Positions 27,782-38,073 of a stretch of 43,955 nt of DNA are shown one piece after another. How positions within the stretch are numbered: the stretch's first letter is position 1; the number at the start of each line of letters is the position of its first letter. The DNA comes from JBBQWS01 sp038210415 (GTDB lineage: Bacteria; Actinomycetota; Actinomycetes; Prado026): contig JBBQWS010000025.1 of the NCBI GenBank assembly GCA_038210415.1, positions 1 to 43,955 on the forward strand, written 5' to 3'. A program made the translations under genes and the position numbers. The notes beneath the pieces were generated by a model. It was not told where the DNA came from. It was given only the letters and a program-made list of their open reading frames with translations, and made no database searches.

Positions 27782-27787
27782 TAGGGT
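27782..27787 (+). promoter_or_regulatory. -10 box for leaderless glgP transcription
   Basis: TAGGGT ends six bases before the glgP ATG, and no Shine-Dalgarno is present. It mirrors the TAGGTT box on the glgE side. TTGCCG at 27763 is the nearest -35-like hexamer but is only 13 bases away, so the -35 assignment is poor. Confidence 0.5.
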
Positions 27788-27793
27788 TCTCAC

Positions 27794-30442
27794 ATGCGTG
27801 CCATCCGCCGGTTCACCGTCCGTACAGCGCTCCCCGAGTCGCTGGCCCCGCTCAGCGACCTGGTGATGAACCTGCGCTGGTCCTGGCACCCTCCGACCCG
27901 CGACCTGTTCGCCTCGGTCGACCCGAAGACCTGGGCCGCCGTCGAGCACGACCCGATGCGACTGCTCGGTGCCGTCTCAGCCGAACGGTTCGCCGAGCTC
28001 GGCCGTGACGACGACTTCCTCGCCCGGCTGCACGCGGCCCATGACCACCTCAAGCGGTACCTCTCCGAGCCACGCTGGTACCAGGGGCTGGCCGACTCCG
28101 TCGACCCGCACGCGGCCGACGCCAGCGCGGTCCCGCGGACCATCGCCTACTTCTCGCCCGAGTACGGCGTCACCGCGGTCCTCCCGCAGTACTCCGGCGG
28201 CCTCGGCATCCTCGCGGGCGACCACCTCAAGGCCGCCAGCGACCTCGGCGTGCCGATCCTCGGCGTCGGGCTGCTCTACCGCGCGGGCTACTTCCGGCAG
28301 TCGCTCTCCGGGACCGGCTGGCAGCTCGAGACGTACCCCGTGACAGACCCGTACGGCCTGCCGCTGACCCTGCTGCTCGAGACCGACGGCACCCCGTTGC
28401 GGATCTCGATCGTGCTGCCCGGTCAGCGCACCCTGAGCGCGCAGGTGTGGAAGGCCCAGGTCGGCCGGGTCCCCCTGCTGCTGCTCGACTCCGACATCGA
28501 GGACAACGCACCGGCCGAGCGGGACGTCACCGACCGGCTCTACGGCGGCGGCGGCGAGCACCGGCTGCTCCAGGAACTGCTGCTCGGCGTCGGCGGCGTG
28601 CGGGCGATCCGGGCGTACTGCCGGATCACCGGGACCCCCGAGCCCGAGGTCTTCCACACCAACGAGGGGCACGCCGGCTTCCAGGGCGTCGAGCGGATCC
28701 GCGAGCTCGTGACCGCCGAGGGGCTCACCTTCGACGCAGCCCTCGAGGCGGTCCGGGCCGGCACCGTCTTCACCACCCACACGCCGGTCCCGGCCGGCAT
28801 CGACCGGTTCCCGCGCGAGCTGATCGAGCAGCACTTCGGCGGCGAGGTGGGTGCGACCGGCGTCCCGATCGACCGGGTGCTCACTCTGGGAGCCGAGACC
28901 TACGAAGGGGGCGACCCTGGGCTGTTCAACATGGCCGTCATGGGGCTGCGCCTGGCCCAGCGCGCCAACGGCGTCGCCAGGCTGCACGGCGTGGTGAGTC
29001 GCGGCATGTTCAACGGGCTGTGGCCCGCGTTCGACACGGACGAGGTGCCGATCGCCTCGATCACCAACGGTGTCCACGCCCCTACCTGGGTGGCCCGCGA
29101 GGTGCTCGCGCTGGCTCAGCACGCGCTCGGCGGCGAGCTGATCGAGGAGGATCAGGCGTTCCAGTCGCTCGAGCAGATCGGCGACGGCGAGATCTGGGCG
29201 GTCCGTCGGTTGCTCCGCGAGCGCCTCGTCGTGGAGGCCCGGCGCCGCCTGCGCGCATCGTGGCTGGTCCGCGGCGCCAGCCCCGCCGAGCTCGGCTGGG
29301 TCGACGACGTCCTCGACCCCGAGGTCCTCACCATCGGGTTCGCCCGCCGGGTGCCTTCGTACAAGCGGCTGACCCTGATGCTGCATGACCCCGCCCGGCT
29401 CACCGCGCTGCTCACCCACCCCGAGCGACCCGTCCAGATCGTGATCGCCGGCAAGTCCCACCCGGCCGACGACGGCGGCAAGAAGCTGATCCAGCAGCTC
29501 GTCCAGTTCGCCGACCAGGCCGGCGTGCGGCACCGGATCGTCTTCCTGCCCGACTACGACATGGCGATGGCCGCTGACCTCTACCCCGGCTGCGACGTGT
29601 GGCTGAACAACCCGTTGCGCCCGCTCGAGGCTTGCGGCACGTCCGGCATGAAGGCTGCCCTCAACGGGTGTCTCAACCTGTCGATCCTGGACGGGTGGTG
29701 GGACGAGATGTACGACGGCGAGAACGGCTGGGCGATCCCCACCGCCGACGGCATCGAAGACCCCGACCACCGCGACGCGCTCGAGTCGGCGGCGTTGTAC
29801 GACCTGATCGAGAACGCGGTCGCTCCCAGGTTCTACGACCGAGGTGCGGCCGGTTCCGGTGCCGAGGGCCTGCCCACCCGCTGGATCGCCATGGTGCGGC
29901 ACACCCTGCGCTCGCTCGGCCCCCAGGTCCTCGCCAGCCGCATGCTGCACGACTACGTAGGCCAGATGTACCGGCCCGCTGCCGGGTCGGCCCGCACCCT
30001 GGACGGTCCCGGGCACCTGCTCGCCCAGGAGCTGGCCGACTGGAAGCACAAGGTCGCCAAGGCCTGGCCGGCCGTCCAGGTCGACCACATCGAGACGACC
30101 GGGGTCAGCGACACCCCCCAGCTGGGGGAGCAGCTCGCCACGCGCGCGTTCGTCTCGCTCGGTGAGCTGGGCTCCGACGACGTCGAGGTCCAGCTCGTCT
30201 ACGGCCCCGCTACCGGCGACGACCGGCTGGTTCGGCCCCGGATCGCGGTCCTGCAGCCGGCCCAGGCCTACGAGGCGGGCCACTGGCGGTACGAAGGCAC
30301 GGTCGCGCTCGACCGGGCCGGCTCGTTCGGGTTCACCGTGCGGATCCTCCCGCGCAGCGCCTACCTCGCGTCGACCGCGGAGTTGAACCTCGTGGCTGTG
30401 CCGAACGCTCCGAGCGGGATCACCGACGGCGTCCTGCGCTAG
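27794..30442 (+). CDS. glgP: Glycogen phosphorylase, DUF3417-containing (GlgP)
   Basis: An 882-residue alpha-glucan phosphorylase that releases glucose-1-phosphate from the non-reducing ends of glucan. An N-terminal DUF3417 segment (about 1-110, MNLRWSWHPPTRDLF) marks the actinobacterial and archaeal-type branch, shorter in its core than the animal and E. coli enzymes. YFSPEYGV and PQYSGGLGILAGDHLK start the catalytic part. The pyridoxal-phosphate lysine is Lys620 in GTSGMKAALNG. Divergent from glgE with a shared palindromic operator; in the GlgE pathway setting it is the degradative counterpart. Convergent with glgX, nine bases apart. Confidence 0.96.
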   Translation: MRAIRRFTVRTALPESLAPLSDLVMNLRWSWHPPTRDLFASVDPKTWAAVEHDPMRLLGAVSAERFAELGRDDDFLARLHAAHDHLKRYLSEPRWYQGLADSVDPHAADASAVPRTIAYFSPEYGVTAVLPQYSGGLGILAGDHLKAASDLGVPILGVGLLYRAGYFRQSLSGTGWQLETYPVTDPYGLPLTLLLETDGTPLRISIVLPGQRTLSAQVWKAQVGRVPLLLLDSDIEDNAPAERDVTDRLYGGGGEHRLLQELLLGVGGVRAIRAYCRITGTPEPEVFHTNEGHAGFQGVERIRELVTAEGLTFDAALEAVRAGTVFTTHTPVPAGIDRFPRELIEQHFGGEVGATGVPIDRVLTLGAETYEGGDPGLFNMAVMGLRLAQRANGVARLHGVVSRGMFNGLWPAFDTDEVPIASITNGVHAPTWVAREVLALAQHALGGELIEEDQAFQSLEQIGDGEIWAVRRLLRERLVVEARRRLRASWLVRGASPAELGWVDDVLDPEVLTIGFARRVPSYKRLTLMLHDPARLTALLTHPERPVQIVIAGKSHPADDGGKKLIQQLVQFADQAGVRHRIVFLPDYDMAMAADLYPGCDVWLNNPLRPLEACGTSGMKAALNGCLNLSILDGWWDEMYDGENGWAIPTADGIEDPDHRDALESAALYDLIENAVAPRFYDRGAAGSGAEGLPTRWIAMVRHTLRSLGPQVLASRMLHDYVGQMYRPAAGSARTLDGPGHLLAQELADWKHKVAKAWPAVQVDHIETTGVSDTPQLGEQLATRAFVSLGELGSDDVEVQLVYGPATGDDRLVRPRIAVLQPAQAYEAGHWRYEGTVALDRAGSFGFTVRILPRSAYLASTAELNLVAVPNAPSGITDGVLR

Positions 30443-30451
30443 GGCAAGCAG

Positions 30452-32593
<2,142 letters not shown>

Positions 32594-32639
32594 CGGACAC
32601 CATCCTGCCGCATTGGGCTGCGGCTGGCAGGCTGGACCG

Positions 32640-33062
32640 GTGCCCGTCGTCGTCGCCTCTGCCGCAACCGAGCTGGGCCACGCGGTCGTGAGCGCGCTGC
32701 TCGACCTGGGCGCCGAGGTCGAGGTCCGGGCGACCGTGCCGAGCATCGCCGACCGCTTGTGGTTCCTCGAACGTGGGGTCCCGGTCGCGGTCACGGACCT
32801 GCATGATGCCGAGCTCCTCGCCGCGGTGCTCGCGGGCGCCCACACGTTGGTGCTCGTCGACGGGTCCTCGACGGTGGCCTCGCAGGCGGGCGTGATCCTT
32901 GAGGCGATCGCGGACAGCGATCTGACACGGCTTGTCGTCGTCGGAGCACTGGGCGCGCTGCGGCCCCCTGCCGGCTTGGAGGTCATCGTGGTCCCGGTGG
33001 AGCCAGAACCGCTCGCGACCGCTGCCGCGGTGCTGGCCGCTGACTCGCGTCGCAGTGGCTGA
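32640..33062 (+). CDS. Short NAD(P)-binding-like protein
   Basis: A 140-residue protein resembling only the N-terminal Rossmann part of NmrA or atypical SDR proteins. A strand is followed by ASAATELGHAVVSALLDLGAEVEVRA, then DLHDAELLAAVLAGAHTLVLVDG and a later strand LVVVGALGA. The glycine-rich loop is altered to ASAATELG, lacking the normal GxxGxxG, so cofactor binding is doubtful. The usual substrate-binding half (another 100-150 residues) is missing. The start is taken as GTG at 32640. It may be a genuinely small regulator-type protein or a truncated relic. Codon use is normal for the genome. Confidence 0.65.
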   Translation: MPVVVASAATELGHAVVSALLDLGAEVEVRATVPSIADRLWFLERGVPVAVTDLHDAELLAAVLAGAHTLVLVDGSSTVASQAGVILEAIADSDLTRLVVVGALGALRPPAGLEVIVVPVEPEPLATAAAVLAADSRRSG

Positions 33063-33150
33063 CCGCCGCCGGATGGGTGGCGCGCAATGGCGGCCTAGCG
33101 GCATGAGGGGGCCCTTGTGGCGGAGGGGGTTAGGCTGCGCGGGCCGAGGA

Positions 33151-33195
33151 GTCAGGACTACCGCAGTCAGGGCTACCGCAGTCAGGGCTGGCGCA
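33151..33195 (+). repeat. Three tandem 15-base units before the enoyl-CoA hydratase gene
   Basis: Units start at 33151, 33166 and 33181, each opening with GTCAGG and ending with GCA. Unit 2 differs from unit 1 by one base and unit 3 from unit 2 by two or fewer. They end 19 bases before the chosen GTG and just ahead of the GGAGGAG ribosome binding site. They could be an operator array or simple slippage. The same unit length and copy number occur at 20394, with a different sequence. Confidence 0.8.
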
Positions 33196-33214
33196 GGTCG
33201 TGGAGGAGCAGGTC

Positions 33215-33994
33215 GTGGGTGAGCTGGTCAGGCTTGAGGTCGAGGATGGCATCGGCACGATCCGGCTGGACCGGCCGCCGATGAACGCACTGTCACGGCA
33301 GGTCCAGGAGGAGCTCCGCGAGGCGGCCCACGAGGCGACCGAGCGGGGCGACGTCAGGGCGGTCGTCGTCTACGGCGGCGAGAAGGTCTTCGCGGCCGGC
33401 GCCGACGTCAAGGAGATGCAGGGCTGGTCGTACACCGACGTCGTCGACGCCGGTGGCCGGCTGCAGTCCTCGTTCACCGCGGTCGCCAAGATCCCCAAGC
33501 CCACGGTGGCAGCGATCACCGGGTACGCCCTGGGTGGCGGCTGCGAGCTCGCGCTCGCCTGCGACTTCCGGGTCGCCGGCGACAACGCCAAGCTCGGCCA
33601 GCCCGAGATCATGCTCGGCCTCATCCCCGGCGCGGGCGGCACCCAGCGGCTGCCGCGGCTGATCGGGCCGAGCCGGGCGAAGGACCTGATCTACACCGGC
33701 CGGTTCGTCGGCGCCGACGAAGCGCTCGCGATCGGCCTGGTCGACCGGGTGGTCGCCCCCGACGACGTCTACACCGAGGCCAAGACCCTGGTCGCCCGCT
33801 ACGCGAACGGCCCCGCGTACGCGCTGCGTGCCGCGAAGGAGGCGATCGACTCCGGCCTGGACGTCGACATCGCCACCGGCCTGGAGATCGAGCGGATCCA
33901 GTTCGCCGGCCTGTTCGCGACGAACGACCGCGCGGTGGGCATGGCGTCGTTCGTCGAGCACGGTCCGGGGAAGGCCGAGTTCGGTGGGGGCTGA
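33215..33994 (+). CDS. Enoyl-CoA hydratase/isomerase (crotonase) family protein
   Basis: A 259-residue crotonase-fold enzyme that hydrates 2-enoyl-CoA to 3-hydroxyacyl-CoA. The oxyanion-hole segments are AAGADVKEM (about 60-68) and GYALGGGCELAL. Both catalytic glutamates are present, Glu111 in GGCEL and Glu131 in QPEIMLG, followed by GAGGTQRLPR. This is the true hydratase pattern, not that of an isomerase. GTG at 33215 is preferred because GGAGGAG lies six bases upstream; another GTG at 33200 would place that site inside the gene. It could make crotonyl-CoA for Ccr in the reverse direction or act in beta-oxidation. The methyltransferase gene follows five bases later. Confidence 0.93.
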   Translation: MGELVRLEVEDGIGTIRLDRPPMNALSRQVQEELREAAHEATERGDVRAVVVYGGEKVFAAGADVKEMQGWSYTDVVDAGGRLQSSFTAVAKIPKPTVAAITGYALGGGCELALACDFRVAGDNAKLGQPEIMLGLIPGAGGTQRLPRLIGPSRAKDLIYTGRFVGADEALAIGLVDRVVAPDDVYTEAKTLVARYANGPAYALRAAKEAIDSGLDVDIATGLEIERIQFAGLFATNDRAVGMASFVEHGPGKAEFGGG

Positions 33995-33999
33995 GGGCG

Positions 34000-34938
34000 A
34001 TGGCTGCTGAACCGACGGTCGACGAGATCGAGGCCGCCTGGCAGGATCCCAAGCTGGCCAACGTGCTTTACCACGACTGGGAGGCGTCGACGTACGACGC
34101 CAAGTGGTCCATCTCGTACGACGAGCGGTGCATCGACTACGCCCGCGACCGCTTCGTGCACGTCGCCGGGCGAGAGGGCTGGCCATACGCGAAGGCGCTC
34201 GAGCTGGGCTGCGGCACCGGCTTCTTCCTGCTCAACCTCAAGCAGGCGGGCGTCCTCGACGAGGGGCACGTGACCGACATCTCGCCCGGCATGGTCGAGG
34301 CGGCGCGACTCAACGCCGAGGGTCTGGGGTTCACCGTCGAGGGGCGGGTGGCCGACGCCGAATCGATCCCGTACGACGACGACACGTTCGACCTCGTCGT
34401 CGGACACGCGGTGCTGCACCACATCCCCGACATCGAGCTGGCGCTCTCGGAGGTTCTCCGGGTGCTCAAACCAGGCGGGCGGTTCGTCTTCGCGGGGGAA
34501 CCGACGGCGAAGGGCGACTTCGTGGCCAGGCGGCTGTCCCGGGCGACCTGGTGGGCCACCACGCGGATCAGCCAGCTGCCTGTGCTGCGCGATCGCTGGG
34601 CCCGGTCGGATGAGGACCTCGCGGCGTCGTCGCGCGCCGCCCGCCTCGAGTGGGTCGTCGACGTCCGCACGTTCGACCCGGACCAGCTGGCCCGCACCGC
34701 CGTCCGGGCCGGCGCGATCGACGTGCGCACCGTCACCGAGGAGCTGACGGCCTCGTGGTTCGGCTGGCCGGTGCGGACGTTCGAGTACGCCGTGAACCCG
34801 GACCGGCTGGGGTTCCGCTGGGCGCTGTTCGCCTTCCGCGGCTGGCTGGCTCTCTCGGCCCTGGACGAGAAGGTGCTCTCACGCGTCGTCCCCGACGAGC
34901 TGTTCTACAACGTGTGCGTCACCGGCACCAAGCCGTAG
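34000..34938 (+). CDS. Class I SAM-dependent methyltransferase
   Basis: A 312-residue cytoplasmic methyltransferase. Motif I LELGCGTGFF lies at about residues 67-76, VTDISPGMVEAAR is the second acidic strand, FDLVVGHAVLHHIPD is motif II and LRVLKPGGRFVFAGEP motif III, all as in Methyltransf_11 enzymes. The first 60 residues (WEASTYDAKWSISYDERCIDYARDRF) and the last 100 are extra. The C-terminal extension has hydrophobic stretches (LGFRWALFAFRGWLALSAL), which might touch the membrane or a lipid substrate. The substrate is unknown. The stop codon lies inside a strong hairpin. The next genes, an acyltransferase and an ABC-2 exporter, hint at envelope or glycolipid work. Confidence 0.9.
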   Translation: MAAEPTVDEIEAAWQDPKLANVLYHDWEASTYDAKWSISYDERCIDYARDRFVHVAGREGWPYAKALELGCGTGFFLLNLKQAGVLDEGHVTDISPGMVEAARLNAEGLGFTVEGRVADAESIPYDDDTFDLVVGHAVLHHIPDIELALSEVLRVLKPGGRFVFAGEPTAKGDFVARRLSRATWWATTRISQLPVLRDRWARSDEDLAASSRAARLEWVVDVRTFDPDQLARTAVRAGAIDVRTVTEELTASWFGWPVRTFEYAVNPDRLGFRWALFAFRGWLALSALDEKVLSRVVPDELFYNVCVTGTKP

Positions 34939-34965
34939 CCCGTCCAGCTGCGGGACGGGCTACGG
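34933..34965 (+). terminator. 13-base-pair hairpin embracing the methyltransferase stop
   Basis: The arm at 34933-34945 and the arm at 34953-34965 are perfect reverse complements of 13 bases with a seven-base loop. The TAG stop codon is inside the left arm. No T run follows, so it may be an actinobacterial-type terminator or an mRNA-stabilising stem. The next gene starts only eight bases beyond it. Confidence 0.65.
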
Positions 34966-34972
34966 TTCCGGG

Positions 34973-35698
34973 GTGCCCGCTCGTCCGCCCCGCCGGGATC
35001 CGCGACAGGCCCGCTTCGTCACGGTCGCGAGCCTGCGCTGGATCGTGCGTCATCGCGCGTGGACGCCGTGGTACCTCAAGCGCTACTGGCGGTTCCTGGT
35101 CTGGCGGCTGCGCAACCGGCACGTGGTCACCGAGGGGTTCGTGTTCCTGGGCAAGAACGTCGAGCTCTCGGCGCGCGAGGGCTACGGACGCCTCGTCGTG
35201 GGGCGTTGGGTGCACCTCGGTGACGGCAACTCCCTGCGCTGCCACGAGGGCAACCTGCGGATCGGCGACAAGTGCGTCTTCGGCAAGGACAACACGGTCA
35301 ACTGCTACCTCGACATCGAGTTCGGCGCCGCGACGATCGTGGCGGACTGGGTGTACGTCTGCGACTTCGACCACGTGTACGCCGACATCCACGTGCCGAT
35401 CAAGGACCAGGGCATCGTCAAGACGCCGGTGCGGATCGGGCCGGACGTGTGGGTCGGGACCAAGGTGACCGTCCTGCGCGGGGTGACCGTAGGGCACGGG
35501 GCCGTGCTGGCTGCGAACAGCGTGATCAATCGCGACATCCCGCCGATGGCGATCGCGGGCGGCGTGCCCGCGAAGGTCATCAAGGACCGGGTGGCTGCCT
35601 ACGACGCCGACGCAGCCCGGCGGGCCGCTCTGGCGGACATCGCGGCCAAGACCGCTCGCGCGGCCGGCCGGCCGCCGGCACCAGGAGCTTCCCCTTGA
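34973..35698 (+). CDS. Left-handed beta-helix (hexapeptide) acyltransferase
   Basis: A 241-residue acyltransferase of the hexapeptide-repeat class. A basic start (RHRAWTPWYLKRYWRFLVWRLRN) suggests membrane-surface contact. It is followed by repeated turns such as LVVGRWVHLGDG, LRIGDKCVFGKDN, VRIGPDVWVGTKVTVLRGVTVGHGAVLAANSVI and AGGVPAKVIKDR. The ending is the typical sugar O-acetyltransferase pattern, and the DFDHVYADIH histidine may be catalytic. It probably transfers an acyl group to a sugar of a glycan or glycolipid. GTG start directly after the hairpin. The stop overlaps a TTG with AGGAG upstream, in front of a coding-like relic. Confidence 0.9.
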   Translation: MPARPPRRDPRQARFVTVASLRWIVRHRAWTPWYLKRYWRFLVWRLRNRHVVTEGFVFLGKNVELSAREGYGRLVVGRWVHLGDGNSLRCHEGNLRIGDKCVFGKDNTVNCYLDIEFGAATIVADWVYVCDFDHVYADIHVPIKDQGIVKTPVRIGPDVWVGTKVTVLRGVTVGHGAVLAANSVINRDIPPMAIAGGVPAKVIKDRVAAYDADAARRAALADIAAKTARAAGRPPAPGASP

Positions 35699-35833
35699 CC
35701 CACTTCGTCGACGACACCTGGGACCCCGAGGTGGCGATGCAGTCCAAGCGCCTGCGGGCGCCAGGCAACCCGCTCGGTAAGGTGAGTCACGACGAGACCG
35801 TTTGCAGCGCGTCGCAAGGCGAAGGGAAGCGTC
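35699..35833 (+). other. Coding-like spacer before the ABC ATPase gene
   Basis: The frame opened by TTG at 35695 (which overlaps the acyltransferase stop as TTGA and has AGGAG eight bases upstream) reads THFVDDTWDPEVAMQSKRLR with G or C in nearly every third codon position for about 30 codons. That bias then fades and no stop occurs before the frame runs into the ABC ATPase gene. The other two frames hit stops near 35777. It looks like the remnant of a small gene whose end was lost by frameshift, or a short gene with a sequencing error. A possible -10 box TAAGGT lies at 35778 for the transporter genes. Confidence 0.4.
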
Positions 35834-36760
35834 GTGATCGAGGTACGGAGTCTGACCAAGAGGTTCGGCGACACGGTCGCCGTCGACGACCTGTCGTTCA
35901 CCGTCCAGCCCGGCCTGGTGACGGGGTTCCTCGGCCCGAACGGCGCCGGCAAGTCGACGACGATGCGCATGATCCTCGGACTCGACCGGCCCAACTCGGG
36001 CTCCGCCCTGGTCAACGGTCGGCCGTACGCCTCGCTGCCCGATCCGTTGTCGGAGGTCGGGTCGCTGCTGGACGCCCAGGACGTCCACGGTGGCCGCACG
36101 GCGCGCAGCCACCTGCTGGCACTGGCCCAGAGCAACGGCCTGGCCGCCCGCCGGGTCGACGAGGTGCTGGAGCTCACCGGCATCGGGGCGGTGGCGAAGA
36201 AGCGGGTCAAGGGCTACTCGCTCGGCATGTCGCAGCGGCTAGGCATCGCGGGTGCGCTGCTCGGCGACCCCAAAGTCCTCATGTTCGACGAGCCGGTGAA
36301 CGGGCTCGACCCCGAGGGCATCCAGTGGATCCGTAACTTCATGCGCTACCTCGCCGGGCAGGGTCGCACGGTCTTCGTGTCGAGCCACCTGATGAGCGAG
36401 ATGGCGCTGACCGCCGACCATCTGATCGTCATCGGTCGAGGCAAGCTGATGGCCGACCTCAGCACCGCCGAGTTCATCGAGAACAGCTCCACCAATACCA
36501 TCCGGGTCAGGTCGCCGCAGTCGGACGACCTCGCCCGGCTGCTGGTCGGCAAGGGGTTCGCGGTGACGCCGCTCGACGGCTACCTGCAGGTCGCCGGAAT
36601 CGAGTGCGCACAGGTGGGTGACCTGGCCGCGGAACAGCACCTCACCATCCACGAGCTGTACGAGGAGAAGGCCTCGCTCGAGGAGGCGTTCATGGAGCTC
36701 ACCAAGGACAGCGTCGAGTACCACACCGAAGCGTTCGACTCCGTCGAAGCAGGGGAGTGA
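35834..36760 (+). CDS. ABC transporter ATP-binding protein (ABC-2 type)
   Basis: A 308-residue ATPase of the DrrA/CcmA-like class. Walker A GPNGAGKST is at 34-42, the signature is reduced to YSLGMSQR, Walker B is VLMFDEPVNGLD and the switch is FVSSHLMSEM. The C-terminal extension after about residue 220 is typical of exporters coupled to ABC-2 permeases. A GTG start with GAAGGGAAG upstream is used. The stop TGA overlaps a GTG of the next frame. Together with the permease it forms a two-component exporter; the cargo (drug, lipid or peptide) cannot be read from the sequence. Confidence 0.93.
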   Translation: MIEVRSLTKRFGDTVAVDDLSFTVQPGLVTGFLGPNGAGKSTTMRMILGLDRPNSGSALVNGRPYASLPDPLSEVGSLLDAQDVHGGRTARSHLLALAQSNGLAARRVDEVLELTGIGAVAKKRVKGYSLGMSQRLGIAGALLGDPKVLMFDEPVNGLDPEGIQWIRNFMRYLAGQGRTVFVSSHLMSEMALTADHLIVIGRGKLMADLSTAEFIENSSTNTIRVRSPQSDDLARLLVGKGFAVTPLDGYLQVAGIECAQVGDLAAEQHLTIHELYEEKASLEEAFMELTKDSVEYHTEAFDSVEAGE

Positions 36761-36762
36761 CC

Positions 36763-37596
36763 ATGGCCAGCCAGACCGCAGTCGTCGGGCCAGGTGCGCA
36801 GCCGGCCGGAGCCCGGAGCAGGACGACGATGGTGCACGTCCTGCGGTCTGAGTGGACCAAGCTGTGGTCCGTCCGCTCGACGATGTGGACGTTGATCATC
36901 CTGGCCCTGCTGGTGATCGGCTTCGGCGTGCTGATCTCCTGGGGCACCGAGACGTCGTTCCAGCAGATGCCTGCAGATCAGCGCGCGTCGTTCGACTCGA
37001 CCGGTACGAGCCTGACCGGCATCGTGTTCGGGCAGCTGGCCGTGGCTGTGCTCGGGGCCATGATCATCACCTCGGAGTACTCCACCGGCGGGATCCGCAC
37101 CAGCCTCACCGCCGTCCCGAACCGGTTGCGGCTGCTCGCGGCCAAGGCGATCGTGCTCGCCGTGGTGGCGTGGGTGGTCGGCACCGTGGTGTCGTTCGTG
37201 GCGTTCTTCGCGGGGCAGGCCTTCCTCGCCAAGGCTGATCTCGACACCACGCTGTCCGAGCCGGGGGTCCTGCGGGCCGTGCTCGGTGGCGGGCTCTACC
37301 TGCTGGGCAGTGCCATGTTCGGGTTCGCCCTGGGGGCGCTGCTCCGGCACACGCCTGCGGCCATCACGCTCGCGGTGGCGCTGCTGCTGATCGTCCCGCC
37401 GTTCACCCAGCTGCTGCCGGGCGACTGGGGGAAGGCGATCCAGAAGTACTTCACGAGCAACGCCGGCCAGCAGATCGTGTTCGTCACCCAGCCCGACAAC
37501 GTGCTCAGTCCCTGGGCCGGCTACGCCGTCTTCACGGCCTACTGGGTCGTGATCCTGGCGGTGGCAGGTGTGCTGCTGCAGCGCAGGGACGCCTGA
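36763..37596 (+). CDS. ABC-2 type transporter permease
   Basis: A 277-residue membrane protein. A cytoplasmic start with the typical LRSEWTKLWSVRSTMWTL segment (about residues 28-45) leads into six hydrophobic segments. The stretch GQLAVAVLGAMIITSEYSTGGIRTSLTAVPNR around residues 85-120 is the conserved cytoplasmic coupling region of this family. ATG at 36763 is chosen because GGGGAG lies five bases upstream; GTG at 36757 overlaps the ATPase stop. It partners the preceding ATPase. Confidence 0.92.
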   Translation: MASQTAVVGPGAQPAGARSRTTMVHVLRSEWTKLWSVRSTMWTLIILALLVIGFGVLISWGTETSFQQMPADQRASFDSTGTSLTGIVFGQLAVAVLGAMIITSEYSTGGIRTSLTAVPNRLRLLAAKAIVLAVVAWVVGTVVSFVAFFAGQAFLAKADLDTTLSEPGVLRAVLGGGLYLLGSAMFGFALGALLRHTPAAITLAVALLLIVPPFTQLLPGDWGKAIQKYFTSNAGQQIVFVTQPDNVLSPWAGYAVFTAYWVVILAVAGVLLQRRDA

Positions 37597-37600
37597 CCTC

Positions 37601-38071
37601 GTGGACGGGTTCGACGGCGTGGGGCTGGCACGGGCGTTCGGCCCGATCGCCGACTCGCTGCGCGACGACCGGTTCGCCGAGCCTGCACAGGGCTGGACGG
37701 CCGAGCAGGTGGCCGCTCACCTGGTGCTCAACAACGAGTGCTGGACGGACGTCGTCACCCGGGTCGGGCAGGGCGAGGCCCCCGCGTACTCCAACGAGTC
37801 TGCGGTCGACCCGGACGTCCTGACCGAGTACGCCGTCCGGGTCGGCTCGCTCGAGGCGCTGGCCGACCGCGTGGTCGCGTCGGCGCACGAGCTCGAGACG
37901 GCCTTCGTCGCCCTCACGCCGGAGCAGCGGGACCAGCTCGTGCCAGTCACCGTCCTGCACGCCGGTGACATCGTCGTCGAAGGACCGCACCAGCTCGGCA
38001 CCTTCGTGGAGATCAACGCCACTCGGCACGTGGCCATGCACCTCGACCAGCTGCTCGCCCTGCGCGGCTGA
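37601..38071 (+). CDS. DinB-like metal-dependent protein (MDMPI type)
   Basis: A 156-residue four-helix-bundle protein of the DinB / mycothiol-dependent maleylpyruvate isomerase N-terminal type. Three histidines are placed as the metal site: His40 in QVAAHLV and His143 and His147 in ATRHVAMHLDQL. Members use mycothiol as co-substrate or have unknown roles; mycothiol is the actinobacterial thiol, which fits the genome type. The start is GTG four bases after the permease stop, so it is probably co-transcribed. The specific reaction is unknown. Confidence 0.85.
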   Translation: MDGFDGVGLARAFGPIADSLRDDRFAEPAQGWTAEQVAAHLVLNNECWTDVVTRVGQGEAPAYSNESAVDPDVLTEYAVRVGSLEALADRVVASAHELETAFVALTPEQRDQLVPVTVLHAGDIVVEGPHQLGTFVEINATRHVAMHLDQLLALRG

Positions 38072-38073
38072 CG

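Noticed and set aside
27977..30283. 768-residue open frame antisense to glgP
   Set aside because: Same shadow effect; glgP on the other strand has all phosphorylase motifs including the pyridoxal lysine.
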